DNA of 64,000 bases from Flavobacteriaceae bacterium S0862. GTDB taxonomy: Bacteria; Bacteroidota; Bacteroidia; Flavobacteriales; Flavobacteriaceae. The translations under genes were made by a program, and so were the position numbers. Shown here one piece after another: positions 1 to 8,799 of the stretch. A model generated the notes under the pieces. The model had not been told where the DNA came from. It saw nothing but the letters and a program-made list of their open reading frames with translations, and searched no databases. The stretch spans positions 124,001 through 188,000 of the forward strand of contig JALKAW010000003.1 in assembly GCA_023015825.1 (NCBI GenBank). The letters run 5' to 3'. Numbering within the stretch: position 1 is the stretch's first letter; every line of letters begins with the position of its first letter.

Positions 1-1
1 C

Positions 2-199
2 ACGAGCGAAGGAGCAGCAAGTTTGCTCATTACAAATGGGAATCATCCAGAAGAAGAGATTGATCGCGTTACCACACCAAAAGGGTGTACTATTGAAGGC
101 TTAAATGAAATGGAGCATAAAGGTTTGAGTTCTTCATTAATTCAAGGGATGGTTACATCGTTTAACAAAATCAGCAACATCAAAAAAGAGCAAATATGA
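2..199 (+). CDS. proC: Pyrroline-5-carboxylate reductase, C-terminal end (partial)
   Basis: Only the last 65 codons are inside the window; the frame is open from base 2 to the TGA at 197-199. The tail contains TTPKGCTIEGLNEMEHKG followed by a short helix, which matches the C-terminal dimerisation segment of pyrroline-5-carboxylate reductases (ProC), where a T-P-x-G-x-T-I motif lies near the proline-pathway active site. ProC reduces pyrroline-5-carboxylate to proline with NAD(P)H. The stop overlaps the argD start as ATGA, so it is translated with the arginine operon; proC inside an arginine cluster is common in Flavobacteriaceae. The identification rests on a short fragment. Confidence 0.75.
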   Translation, partial: TSEGAASLLITNGNHPEEEIDRVTTPKGCTIEGLNEMEHKGLSSSLIQGMVTSFNKISNIKKEQI

Positions 200-1323
200 A
201 TTTATTTAATGTGTATCCTTTATTTGATATCACTCCTGTAAGGGCTGAAGATGTCTTTGTTTTTGATGAAAACAACACGAAGTATTTAGATTTGTATGGA
301 GGTCATGCAGTCATTTCTATTGGTCATTCCCATCCGGAATATGTAAAAAGCATCAGCGAACAGGTAAGTAAGTTGGGTTTTTATAGTAATTCCATTCAAA
401 ACCCTTTGCAAGAAGAATTAGCAAAGCAAATTACGCAGTTATCAAATTGCGAAAATTACAATTTGTTTTTATGTAATTCTGGAGCTGAAGCTAATGAAAA
501 TGCACTGAAACTAGCTTCCTTTAAAACAGGAAAAAGTAAAGTAATTGCGTTTAAAAACTCGTTTCATGGAAGAACGTCTGCTGCAGTTGCCGCTACAGAT
601 AATCCAAAAATTATTGCTCCAATTAATGCACAGCAAGAAGTAGAATTTATTGAGCTTGGAGATTTAGCCGCAATTGAAAAATCACTGCAAAACGAAAATG
701 TATGTGCAGTGATTATTGAGTGTATTCAAGGTGTTGGTGGTTTGGATGAAAGTACTACGCAATTTTATAAAGCGTTGGAATTATTATGTAATAAGTATCA
801 TGCATTACTAATTGCAGACGAAGTACAATCTGGTTTTGGACGAACAGGTGATTTCTTTGCTTTTCAAACACATGGTATTAATCCTGATATTATTTCAATG
901 GCAAAAGGCATGGGAAACGGATTTCCAATGGGAGGCATTTTAATCAATAATAAAATTGAAGCATCATATGGTATTTTAGGAACAACATTTGGAGGTAATC
1001 ACTTGGCGTGTGTAGCATCATTAGCTGTGATTAAAGTACTAAAAGAAGAGCAGTTATTAGAAAACACTAAGGAAGTGTCAGCTTATTTTATTGAAAAAGC
1101 GAAATCCATTCAGAAATTAAAATCCTTAAAAGGAAGAGGTTTAATGTTAGGGTTGGAATTTGATTTTCCAGTTGCTCAGCTTAGAAATGCGTTAATCCAT
1201 AAACATCAAATGTTTACAGGAAGTTCAAACAATCCTAATCTATTAAGAATTTTACCACCTTTAACTATTCAAAAAGCACACATAGATGTTTTTATTGACG
1301 CTTTAAAACAAGAACTAAAATGA
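196..1323 (+). CDS. argD: Acetylornithine/succinylornithine aminotransferase
   Basis: PLP-dependent class III aminotransferase (375 aa, normal length) that makes N-acyl-ornithine from N-acyl-glutamate semialdehyde in arginine synthesis. Visible hallmarks are the phosphate-binding NSGAEANE near residue 95, the cofactor Asp in ADEVQSGFGRTG (D208) and the Schiff-base lysine in SMAKGMGNGFPMGG (K237). The ATG overlaps the proC stop by ATGA and its own stop overlaps the next start, so translational coupling is likely. With an N-succinyl/acetylornithine transcarbamylase next door, the acyl group carried may be succinyl; the sequence does not decide this. Family assignment is firm. Confidence 0.93.
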   Translation: MNLFNVYPLFDITPVRAEDVFVFDENNTKYLDLYGGHAVISIGHSHPEYVKSISEQVSKLGFYSNSIQNPLQEELAKQITQLSNCENYNLFLCNSGAEANENALKLASFKTGKSKVIAFKNSFHGRTSAAVAATDNPKIIAPINAQQEVEFIELGDLAAIEKSLQNENVCAVIIECIQGVGGLDESTTQFYKALELLCNKYHALLIADEVQSGFGRTGDFFAFQTHGINPDIISMAKGMGNGFPMGGILINNKIEASYGILGTTFGGNHLACVASLAVIKVLKEEQLLENTKEVSAYFIEKAKSIQKLKSLKGRGLMLGLEFDFPVAQLRNALIHKHQMFTGSSNNPNLLRILPPLTIQKAHIDVFIDALKQELK

Positions 1324-2261
1324 ATAAATACATAAATATAGATGACATTGAAAATGTTTCAAAAACTATTAAAGAAGCCATTCAATTAAAGCAAAACCCT
1401 TTTCAATTTCACCATTTAGGAAAACATAAAACCTTAGCGATGCTATTTTTTAACTCGAGTTTAAGAACACGATTAAGTACTGAAAAAGCGGCGAAAAATT
1501 TAGGAATGGAGGTCATGGTTTTAAATGTAAACGAAGCTTGGCAACTGGAGTTTGACGATGGAAACATTATGAATGCTAACACTGCCGAACATATTAAAGA
1601 AGCAGCACAAGTGATTTCACAATATGCAGATGTTATGGCTATAAGAGCATTTCCGAGCTTAACAGATAGGCAAAAAGATGAATCAGAATATATAATTAAC
1701 AGTTTTGTAAAATACGCCACAGTGCCAATTATAAGTATGGAAAGTGCGACAGCACATCCATTGCAAGCTTTGGCAGATGCCATTACCATTGAAGAATTAA
1801 AATTAAAAGAACGTCCTAAAGTTGTATTGTCATGGGCACCACATCCAAAAACATTGCCGCAAGCAGTTCCAAATTCGTTTGTAGCAATGATGCATGAATT
1901 GGATGTTGATTTTAGCATTACTCACCCAAAGGGATATGAGTTAAATCCTGAAATAACCAAAAGCACTTCAATAAATTACAATCAGAATGAAGCCTTAAAA
2001 GATGCAGATTTTGTGTACGTAAAAAACTGGAGTAGCTATAAGGACTATGGAAAAATTTTATGTCAAGATGAAAATTGGATGATGACTCAAGAGAAACTAG
2101 GAGAGGCTAAATTCATGCATTGCTTGCCTGTAAGACGAAATGTTGTGGTTGAAGATGCTATATTAGATGGTGAAAATTCTGTAGTCATTCTGCAAGCAAA
2201 TAACAGAACCTTTTCAGCACAAATTGTATTAAAAAACATATTAGAAAATTTATCATCGTGA
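1320..2261 (+). CDS. argF': N-succinyl-/N-acetylornithine carbamoyltransferase
   Basis: 313-aa transcarbamylase of the acyl-ornithine type found in Bacteroides and Xanthomonas, which carbamoylates the acylated ornithine instead of free ornithine. The carbamoyl-phosphate loop is SSLRTR (residues 46-51), the proline-rich loop typical of this branch is WAPHPKTLPQAVPNSF (172-187), and HCLP lies at 267-270. The 80s loop reads NANTAEH (85-91). By alignment from memory, the residue that decides acetyl (Glu) versus succinyl (Pro and other non-Glu) is Ala89 here, which leans towards N-succinylornithine. Its start overlaps argD by four bases and its stop overlaps the argB GTG. Family certain, acyl preference inferred. 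Confidence 0.88.
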   Translation: MNKYINIDDIENVSKTIKEAIQLKQNPFQFHHLGKHKTLAMLFFNSSLRTRLSTEKAAKNLGMEVMVLNVNEAWQLEFDDGNIMNANTAEHIKEAAQVISQYADVMAIRAFPSLTDRQKDESEYIINSFVKYATVPIISMESATAHPLQALADAITIEELKLKERPKVVLSWAPHPKTLPQAVPNSFVAMMHELDVDFSITHPKGYELNPEITKSTSINYNQNEALKDADFVYVKNWSSYKDYGKILCQDENWMMTQEKLGEAKFMHCLPVRRNVVVEDAILDGENSVVILQANNRTFSAQIVLKNILENLSS

Positions 2262-3034
2262 AAACACTAAAAGTTGTAAAAATAGGAGGGAATATTATTG
2301 ACAACGAGGAAGAGTTGTATGGTTTTCTTGACCAGTTTTCTAAGATTGTTACTCCAAAAATTTTGATACATGGTGGCGGAAAAGAAGCAACCAAACTGGC
2401 AAATAAGATGGGAGTTGAAGTGAAAATGACCAATGGTAGGCGAATAACTAATGAAGCTACCCTAGACATTGCAACAATGGTATATGCAGGTAAAATAAAC
2501 AAACATATTGTCGCTAAATTACAGCGTAATAACTGTAATGCTATTGGGTTTTCTGGAGCAGATGGGAATACAATTGTTTCTGAAAAACGTCCTGTTAAAG
2601 ATGTCGATTTTGGTTTTGTTGGCGATATTGTAGACGTAAATCCTGAGGTTATAAAATTATTGGTGAATTCTAATATAACTCCAGTGTTTTGTGCTTTAAC
2701 ACATGACAAAAAAGGTCAATTATTAAATACAAATGCAGATACGATTGCATCAGAATTAGCCATTAGTTTAGCTAAAGATTTTGCCGTAGAGTTATACTAT
2801 TGTTTTGAAAAAAAGGGTGTTTTACAGGATGCTAATGATGACAACTCGCTTATTGAAACCATCAACACATTAACCTATAAAGATCTTATTCATAATAAAG
2901 TTATTACAGATGGTATGTTGCCTAAGCTTAACAACTGTTTTCATGCCATAAATAATGAAGTTACTAAAGTATGCATGGGAAAAATAGAGATGTTATTTGA
3001 GATAAATTCTAAATTCACAAATATTAAAAAATAA
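2258..3034 (+). CDS. argB: Acetylglutamate kinase
   Basis: Amino acid kinase fold (258 aa) that phosphorylates N-acyl-glutamate. The N-terminal LKVVKIGGNIID carries the phosphate-binding lysine, IHGGGKEATKLA is the substrate glycine loop near residue 38, and NTNADTIASELA around residue 160 is the nucleotide-side motif of ArgB. Translation most likely starts at the GTG at 2258, which overlaps the preceding stop (GTGA); no ATG lies near enough to restore the conserved first strand. The N-terminal helix that allows hexamer formation and arginine feedback in some ArgB proteins appears absent, as expected for the short form. Stop and next start overlap as TAATG. Confidence 0.9.
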   Translation: MKTLKVVKIGGNIIDNEEELYGFLDQFSKIVTPKILIHGGGKEATKLANKMGVEVKMTNGRRITNEATLDIATMVYAGKINKHIVAKLQRNNCNAIGFSGADGNTIVSEKRPVKDVDFGFVGDIVDVNPEVIKLLVNSNITPVFCALTHDKKGQLLNTNADTIASELAISLAKDFAVELYYCFEKKGVLQDANDDNSLIETINTLTYKDLIHNKVITDGMLPKLNNCFHAINNEVTKVCMGKIEMLFEINSKFTNIKK

Positions 3035-4101
3035 TGAGTGCGCAAGAAGAATTAACCATAAAAGCAATTGAGCTACTCAAGAACTTAATAGAAACACCTT
3101 CTTTTTCTTCTGATGAGGAAAATACTGCTGCTTTAATTGAAACTTGGTTTAAGGAGACTTCTATTCCTTTTAAAAGAACTAAAAATAATGTTTGGGCTGT
3201 AAATAAATATTTCACTGAAGGCAAACCAACCTTGCTTTTAAATTCACATCACGATACTGTAAAGCCAAATAAAGCCTATACCAAAGACCCTTTTAAAGCT
3301 GTTGTTGAAAATGGCAAACTGTATGGTTTGGGAAGTAATGATGCTGGAGGATGCTTAGTGTCTTTATTGGCAACGTTTAGATATTTCTTTAATGCAGAAG
3401 ACTTAAAGTACAACTTAGTTTTTGTAGCGTCAGCTGAAGAAGAAAGTAGTGGTTCAAATGGCTTAAATAGCATGTTAGAGATTATTCCAAAAATTGATGT
3501 AGCTATTGTAGGAGAACCAACTTTGATGGATTTGGCCATTTCAGAAAAAGGGTTAGTAGTTTTTGATGCTAAGGTAAAAGGTACTCCAGGTCATGCTGCA
3601 CATCCAAATAATGATAATGCGATTTACAATACCATTTCAGTATTGGAATGGTTTAAAAATTATAGGTTTGAAAAAGCCTCTAATACTTTAGGTGAAGTAA
3701 AAATGACTGTAACGCAAATTAGTGCAGGACAACAGCACAATGCAATTCCTTCTGAAGTGGACTTGGTTATTGATGTAAGAGTAAACGATAAATATACCAA
3801 TGAGGAAATTGCTGATATCTTAAAAGCAGAAACGCCATGTTTGACCATTGAGCCACGAAGTTTAAGACTCAATTCATCATCAATTTCAGCAACGCATTCA
3901 TTAGTTAAAGCAGGAATAGCTTTAGGACGTAAAACCTATGGTTCACCAACACTATCAGACCAAGCATGTTTGACTTGTCCTTCATTAAAGCTAGGTCCTG
4001 GAGACAGCACACGATCACACTCAGCAGATGAATTTATTTATTTACATGAGATTGAAGAAGGAATTAAAATTTATATACAATTATTAAAAAAAGTACTTTA
4101 A
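3034..4101 (+). CDS. argE: M20 family deacylase, acetylornithine/succinylornithine deacetylase type
   Basis: Zinc-dependent M20 peptidase-family enzyme of 355 aa that should remove the acyl group late in arginine synthesis. The metal-binding HHDT (near residue 75), NDAGG (near 105) and the catalytic AEEE followed by SSGSNG (near 135) are present, and GEPT marks the later metal ligand. Lying between argB and argH in a tightly packed arginine operon, it fits the ArgE role; if the pathway runs on succinylated intermediates, the substrate would be an N-succinyl compound, either citrulline or ornithine. In the acyl-ornithine transcarbamylase pathway deacylation follows carbamoylation. Exact substrate not readable from sequence. 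Confidence 0.82.
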   Translation: MSAQEELTIKAIELLKNLIETPSFSSDEENTAALIETWFKETSIPFKRTKNNVWAVNKYFTEGKPTLLLNSHHDTVKPNKAYTKDPFKAVVENGKLYGLGSNDAGGCLVSLLATFRYFFNAEDLKYNLVFVASAEEESSGSNGLNSMLEIIPKIDVAIVGEPTLMDLAISEKGLVVFDAKVKGTPGHAAHPNNDNAIYNTISVLEWFKNYRFEKASNTLGEVKMTVTQISAGQQHNAIPSEVDLVIDVRVNDKYTNEEIADILKAETPCLTIEPRSLRLNSSSISATHSLVKAGIALGRKTYGSPTLSDQACLTCPSLKLGPGDSTRSHSADEFIYLHEIEEGIKIYIQLLKKVL

Positions 4102-4111
4102 AATTAAGAAC

Positions 4112-5386
4112 ATGAAACTCTGGGATAAAGGCATCAGTATAGACAAAAAAATAGAGCAATTTACTGTTGGTAATGATAGAGACATCGATTTGCATATTGC
4201 TAAATACGATGTGCAAGCATCATTAGCACATGCCAAAATGTTGAAATCAATCGGTATTTTGTCTGATGAAGAATTGCTACAACTAGAAAACGGATTAAAT
4301 GAATTAGCAATTCAAATCAAAAACGGAACATTTACCATTGAAGATCAATTTGAAGATGTGCATTCTAAAATTGAATTTGAACTTACAAAACAATTAGGAG
4401 AAGTTGGAAAAAAAATTCATACAGCAAGGTCAAGAAACGATCAGGTTTTAGTGGCTTTGCAGCTATTTTACAAAGAACAACTTGTGGAAATACAATCACA
4501 AACCCAAACCTTTTTTGAGACGCTTTTAACACTTGCCGAAACTCATAAAAAGGCGTTATTGCCAGGTTATACGCATTTGCAAGTTGCTATGCCATCGTCG
4601 TTTGGCTTGTGGTTTTCTGCCTTTGCAGAGGTTTTAATTGATGATGTGTATTTATTAAAAGCAGCTTTAAAAACTGTTGATCAGAATCCTTTAGGCTCAG
4701 CAGCTGGCTATGGAAGTTCGTTTCCAATAGACAGAGCCTATACAACACAAGAACTGCGATTTTCAACATTAAAGTACAATGTGGTTGCTGCACAAATGAG
4801 TCGTGGTAAAAGTGAGCGTACTATGGCTTTAGCTTTAGGAAGTTTATGCAATACTATGGCGCGTTTTGCTATGGATATTTGTTTGTATATGAGCCAAAAC
4901 TTCAGTTTTATTAGTTTTCCAGATGAGCTCACCACAGGAAGTAGCATAATGCCTCATAAAAAGAATCCAGATGTTTTTGAATTGATTCGTGGAAAATGTA
5001 ATAAAATACAAGCCTTGCATACTGAAATGGTTTTAATAACCAACAATTTGCCAAGTGGATATCATAGAGATTTTCAACTTTTAAAGGAGAATGTCATTGC
5101 CGCTATTTTAGATGTTAAAGATGTATTGGATATTTTCAATTATGCCATCCAACAAGTACAAGTCAACGAAATTGATTTAAACGATGCCAAATACCAATAT
5201 TTATTTACAGTTGACAATATCAATACGTTGGTGGTTGAAGGAATGAGCTTTAGAGAAGCCTATCAAAAAATAGGTGCAGAGTTAGATAGGGGAACCTATA
5301 AGCCAGACACTTCAAAACAGCATTCACATATTGGAAGTATTGGTAATTTGTGTTTGGATAAGATTAGAGCTAAGTTTCCATATTAA
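4112..5386 (+). CDS. argH: Argininosuccinate lyase
   Basis: Fumarase/aspartase superfamily enzyme (424 aa) that splits argininosuccinate into arginine and fumarate, the last step of the operon. It shows TARSRNDQ near residue 107, GYTHLQVAMP near 151 and the superfamily signature GSSIMPHKKNPD near 275, whose serine is the usual catalytic base. At 424 aa it is shorter than the ~460-aa E. coli enzyme, with the loss at the C-terminal end, which is usual for Bacteroidota. It starts 10 bases after argE and is followed after two bases by a hairpin, marking the operon end. Confidence 0.93.
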   Translation: MKLWDKGISIDKKIEQFTVGNDRDIDLHIAKYDVQASLAHAKMLKSIGILSDEELLQLENGLNELAIQIKNGTFTIEDQFEDVHSKIEFELTKQLGEVGKKIHTARSRNDQVLVALQLFYKEQLVEIQSQTQTFFETLLTLAETHKKALLPGYTHLQVAMPSSFGLWFSAFAEVLIDDVYLLKAALKTVDQNPLGSAAGYGSSFPIDRAYTTQELRFSTLKYNVVAAQMSRGKSERTMALALGSLCNTMARFAMDICLYMSQNFSFISFPDELTTGSSIMPHKKNPDVFELIRGKCNKIQALHTEMVLITNNLPSGYHRDFQLLKENVIAAILDVKDVLDIFNYAIQQVQVNEIDLNDAKYQYLFTVDNINTLVVEGMSFREAYQKIGAELDRGTYKPDTSKQHSHIGSIGNLCLDKIRAKFPY

Positions 5387-5387
5387 T

Positions 5388-5415
5388 AAAGCGTACTTCT
5401 AAAAGTGTGCTTTTT
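5388..5415 (+). terminator. Hairpin terminator after argH, probably bidirectional
   Basis: AAAGCGTACTT (5388-5398), loop CTAA and AAGTGTGCTTT (5403-5413) pair over 11 bases with two G-U wobbles, followed by a run of five T on the plus strand. Read on the minus strand, the same hairpin could serve the operon that ends at 5507, though its T-tract is poorer there. The adjoining 34 bases are repeated elsewhere in the window. Confidence 0.75.
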
Positions 5416-5448
5416 AAATCCATCAAATTTAATTTCAATTAACCATCA
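5415..5448. repeat. 34-bp dispersed repeat, copy 1
   Basis: Begins TAAATCCATCAA and ends ATTAACCATCA. It matches 17552-17585 at 32 of 34 positions, and the next 18 bases still match at 14. In both copies a hairpin with a CTAA loop lies immediately to the left, so on the minus strand the order is gene stop, repeat, hairpin. No known element name is recognised. Confidence 0.75.
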
Positions 5449-5506
5449 ATTTATTTTAAAATAATCTTTTCAAAGTTTCTAATAACGATAGTATTTTTGT
5501 GAAAAC

Positions 5507-6946
5507 CTATAGTTTCCAGCCTTCTCGATATTCTCTTTTTACAAATTGGTTGGCAGCTTCAAAATTGGTAACCTTCATATTAGCACCATCCCAGAGAAGT
5601 TTTTTGCGCCCTGGATATGTTGTTCTATTTCCATTGGTTTCTGTAAGACCATAACTCCTAATCGCTAAATTACCCATTAAAATGGATTCGGTTAATGGGC
5701 CAGCATAATCAAACGAAGACGTTAATTCTTTATGTTCTTTACTACCAAAACCTGCTTTACAAGCATCAACCCAAAACGCGTGGTGACCATGTTCAGGCAG
5801 ATCTATGCCTTTCGGCTCATTTTCTGAATTAATTAATTCTCCAGAATTCAAATAAATTTTAGGATTTGCTCCATAAACGCCACAAGTCATAATACCTTTA
5901 GTTCCAATCATAATAACACCATTAGTGCTATTGTCATCTCCTAGCGGATGATTTGCCGGAATTAAATCTGGATGGAAAGGTCGTAATCCACCATCAGTCC
6001 AAGTTAATTTTACTTCTGAAGGATTTTTTTCACTTGCCTTAAATTTTAATTGTGTCCTTGATGAAGGCGGACAAGATTCAGCATAATAATCTGGTGTCCA
6101 GTTTTTAGTGTAAACAGCTCCAACACTACTTTCTACCTCAGTTGGATAACCTAAACCAAGCACTCTATACGGAGGATCTATTAAATGACAGCCCATATCT
6201 CCGAGTGCACCAGTTCCAAAATTCCACCACCCTCTCCAAGCAAATGGATGATATAATGGATGATAATTCACATATTCTGCAGGTCCAATCCAACTTTCCC
6301 AATCTATACCTTCTGGTAATGTAGGTTTTTGAGTTGGTGCAGGATATCCTTGAGGCCAAACAGGTCTATTTGTCCATACATCAACTTCACTTACAGTGCC
6401 AATAATTCCTTCATCAAACCACTTGATCATCGTCTTCACACCTTGACCTGATGCTCCTTGATTTCCCATTTGAGTCACAATTTTATGCTTTTCAGCTGCC
6501 TCTGTTAAAACTCTTGCTTCATATATATTATGAGTCAGTGGTTTTTGAACATATACATGTTTGCCCAGCTGCATTGCAGTATGTGTTATTACTGCGTGCG
6601 TATGATCTGGAGTTGAGACTGTGACAGCATCAATATCATTTACTTGATCAAATAACTTTCTATAATCTTTAAATTTTTTGGCATTTGGGAATTTTTCAAT
6701 CAATTTTTTTGAGCTATTCCAATCTACATCACAAATTGCGGCAATATTAGATGTACCATTGTTCCAAACATTCACAGCATCGCTATAGCCTTTGCCACCA
6801 CCACCTACAATAGCTATATTTAGCTTATCACTAGGTGCAATAAATCCTCTGCCTAAGACTGATCTTGGAATTATTGATATTCCAGCAGTTGCAATAGCTG
6901 TTTTTTTAATAAATAATCTTCTACTTGTGTTTTTACTATTACTCAT
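5507..6946 (-). CDS. Gfo/Idh/MocA family oxidoreductase with Tat signal
   Basis: 479-aa NAD(P)-dependent sugar oxidoreductase family protein. The first 32 residues contain SRRLFIKKTA, a twin-arginine signal, so the folded protein with bound cofactor is probably exported to the periplasm. The Rossmann motif follows as IAIVGGGGKGYS; STPDHTHA and the EKP-like VQKPLTHN near residue 133 are typical of the family. Tat-exported members in Bacteroidota take part in redox chemistry on sugars or glycosides. It is the last gene of a minus-strand operon with an isomerase, a DUF1080 protein and a GMC dehydrogenase, so an oxidised (keto) sugar is the likely substrate. The exact reaction is unknown. Confidence 0.85.
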   Translation of the reverse strand: MSNSKNTSRRLFIKKTAIATAGISIIPRSVLGRGFIAPSDKLNIAIVGGGGKGYSDAVNVWNNGTSNIAAICDVDWNSSKKLIEKFPNAKKFKDYRKLFDQVNDIDAVTVSTPDHTHAVITHTAMQLGKHVYVQKPLTHNIYEARVLTEAAEKHKIVTQMGNQGASGQGVKTMIKWFDEGIIGTVSEVDVWTNRPVWPQGYPAPTQKPTLPEGIDWESWIGPAEYVNYHPLYHPFAWRGWWNFGTGALGDMGCHLIDPPYRVLGLGYPTEVESSVGAVYTKNWTPDYYAESCPPSSRTQLKFKASEKNPSEVKLTWTDGGLRPFHPDLIPANHPLGDDNSTNGVIMIGTKGIMTCGVYGANPKIYLNSGELINSENEPKGIDLPEHGHHAFWVDACKAGFGSKEHKELTSSFDYAGPLTESILMGNLAIRSYGLTETNGNRTTYPGRKKLLWDGANMKVTNFEAANQFVKREYREGWKL

Positions 6947-6955
6947 AGCTCTAAA

Positions 6956-7876
6956 TTAAAAGTTAGTACTTTCTTGATATGCTTTTATCACTTTTTGTTC
7001 GCCTTCTTTTCCTGCTATAGAATTGCCGTGCTCCATTCCTAGAATACCATTATAGCCTTTGTTATGAATGTATTTGAATACATTTTTGTAATTTATTTCA
7101 CCTGTTGAAGGTTCATTTCTCCCTGGATTATCACCTATTTGAAAATATGCTATTTCATCCCAACAGGCTTCAATATTTGGAATGAGATTACCTTCTTGAA
7201 TTTGCTGATGATAGATGTCAAATAGAATTTTACAAGATGGAGAATTTACTGCTTTACATATTTGATATGCTTGAGGAGATTCTTTTAGAAACAGTCCAGG
7301 ATGATCTCTAAAATTTAGAGGTTCTAATACCATGGTTATTCCATGAGGCTCTAACATATTCGAAGCTCTTTTTAAAGTTTCAATCACATTTGTAGTTTGG
7401 AAACCCAGATCTTTTTTTAAGTCTACATGTCCAGGAACAACTGTCATCCATTTTGCATTAACACGTTTTGCAACATTAATTGAATCTTCGATATCTTTTA
7501 AAAATTCATCTCTATACTCTTTTTTACCTGAAGCCAAATTAGGTTCCTTCCAATAAATTTTGTGAGCAACAAAAACACCCATTTCAATGTTGTTGCCCTG
7601 CATCAATCTGGCTATTTTTTCTTGTGTTTCAGGTGAACGATTTCGCATTTCATTGTCTTCAAATGCAGTAAATCCTTGATCAATCATAAACTGTAGCTGA
7701 TCTAAAACATCTGGACCTGCATGATGTTTAAACCTACCAATATGAGGAGCGAATTTAAGTTTAAACTTGAATTTGTTTTCATTAGAAAACAAATTCTGAG
7801 ACATACCTGAAGTTGGTATTGTTGTTATCGCTGCTGTTGCAAATAAGGAGTTTTGAATAAATTTTCGTCGTTTCAA
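6956..7876 (-). CDS. Sugar phosphate isomerase/epimerase-like TIM-barrel protein with Tat-type signal
   Basis: 306 aa with an N-terminal MKRRKFIQNSLFATAAI signal (twin arginine) and an AP endonuclease family 2/xylose isomerase-like barrel. It resembles hydroxypyruvate isomerase-type proteins: LEPLNFRDHPG (about 193-203) and ILFDIYHQQIQEG (about 225) supply the expected metal-ligand Glu, Asp and His, and ILGMEHG supplies the last Glu. It sits nine bases upstream of the Tat-exported oxidoreductase gene and probably acts on the same sugar in the periplasm. Proteins of this fold in 3-keto-glycoside loci include eliminases and isomerases, so phosphorylated substrates need not be assumed. Substrate not determined. 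Confidence 0.8.
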   Translation of the reverse strand: MKRRKFIQNSLFATAAITTIPTSGMSQNLFSNENKFKFKLKFAPHIGRFKHHAGPDVLDQLQFMIDQGFTAFEDNEMRNRSPETQEKIARLMQGNNIEMGVFVAHKIYWKEPNLASGKKEYRDEFLKDIEDSINVAKRVNAKWMTVVPGHVDLKKDLGFQTTNVIETLKRASNMLEPHGITMVLEPLNFRDHPGLFLKESPQAYQICKAVNSPSCKILFDIYHQQIQEGNLIPNIEACWDEIAYFQIGDNPGRNEPSTGEINYKNVFKYIHNKGYNGILGMEHGNSIAGKEGEQKVIKAYQESTNF

Positions 7877-7974
7877 ATCAATGTTTTTATTTTGTTATGA
7901 ATTGCATAAACGATTTTCTTTACTTAAATTTAATAGTGACTAACTCAGTTTTATTTAAAGGCATTATTATGTCA

Positions 7975-8790
7975 TTAATAATCTAACTCTAATAATTCTA
8001 TATTTCTAAATTCAACAGGATGGCTTTCACTTTGTAGAGAAATATAACCACTTTTAAGTAATTCACCACTTTTTGCCTGCCATTCACTAGAGTAATCATC
8101 TAAATTGCCTCCTATTTGAGGGCTCATATAAGAAAGCACTTCATTTCCATTTATTTTATGTGTGATTATTGAGTCTCTAATTACCACAACTTCTAAATTA
8201 ACCCATTGATCTCCATAATATGTTTTGGAATTTGAACTAATACAGTGGTTGGTAATTAATTCACCATTCATAACAATATTAGTGCCTGGAGTGCAAACAC
8301 TTGCGGTCGGTCTATTTTCACCTTCCTTTAATCCGCCTAACATTTGGGCCTCTATAGAGATTGGAAAGTCTTGATCTAATGTCATGCTTTCAGGCGATTG
8401 ACAATGTAACATAACACCGCTATTGCGTTCTGCCCACCCAGCACCACCATTAATTTGATTATCAGTAAAGCGGTATTGCATTTTTAATTTATAACTAGAA
8501 AAGGGAGTTTTATAAAAGAGATGTCCATAAGCTTCATTGAAATTGTCATAACCTTCATAAGAAACCTTAATGACTCCGTCTTCTACGCGAAAGGTATTGT
8601 GAATATTTTCGTTTAATGGATACCCTTTTATTTTTACTTTCCAATCATTTAAATCTTTTCCGTTAAATAATGAAATCCATTCATTTGTCATTTGTTTGGG
8701 CAAAACCACTTCTGTTTCTGCTTTTTTATTGCAGCTCGAGCTTACCATTAAAATTGAAAAAAGGAGTATAAAACTTAAATGGTTTTTCAT
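7975..8790 (-). CDS. DUF1080 (3-keto-disaccharide hydrolase family) lipoprotein
   Basis: 271 aa with a lipoprotein signal ending at MVSSSCNKK (Cys about residue 20) and one concanavalin-like DUF1080 domain. It starts with the family motif WISLFNGKDLNDWK and carries GGAGWAERNSGVMLHCQ and the later GYISLQSESHPVEFRNIEL tail. The family includes enzymes that cleave 3-keto-glycosides produced by FAD-dependent glycoside 3-dehydrogenases. Presence beside a GMC dehydrogenase and its small subunit on the same strand supports that role at the cell envelope. About 100 untranslated bases separate it from the isomerase gene downstream, a wider gap than elsewhere in the operon. Confidence 0.82.
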   Translation of the reverse strand: MKNHLSFILLFSILMVSSSCNKKAETEVVLPKQMTNEWISLFNGKDLNDWKVKIKGYPLNENIHNTFRVEDGVIKVSYEGYDNFNEAYGHLFYKTPFSSYKLKMQYRFTDNQINGGAGWAERNSGVMLHCQSPESMTLDQDFPISIEAQMLGGLKEGENRPTASVCTPGTNIVMNGELITNHCISSNSKTYYGDQWVNLEVVVIRDSIITHKINGNEVLSYMSPQIGGNLDDYSSEWQAKSGELLKSGYISLQSESHPVEFRNIELLELDY

Positions 8791-8799
8791 AATATAATC

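Noticed and set aside
1409-1918. 169-aa minus-strand reading frame within argF'
   Set aside because: Shadow of a real gene; composition is Ser/Cys/Ile-rich and has no coherent domain. Other long antisense frames, such as 2185-2709 and 53528-53905, were dismissed for the same reason.
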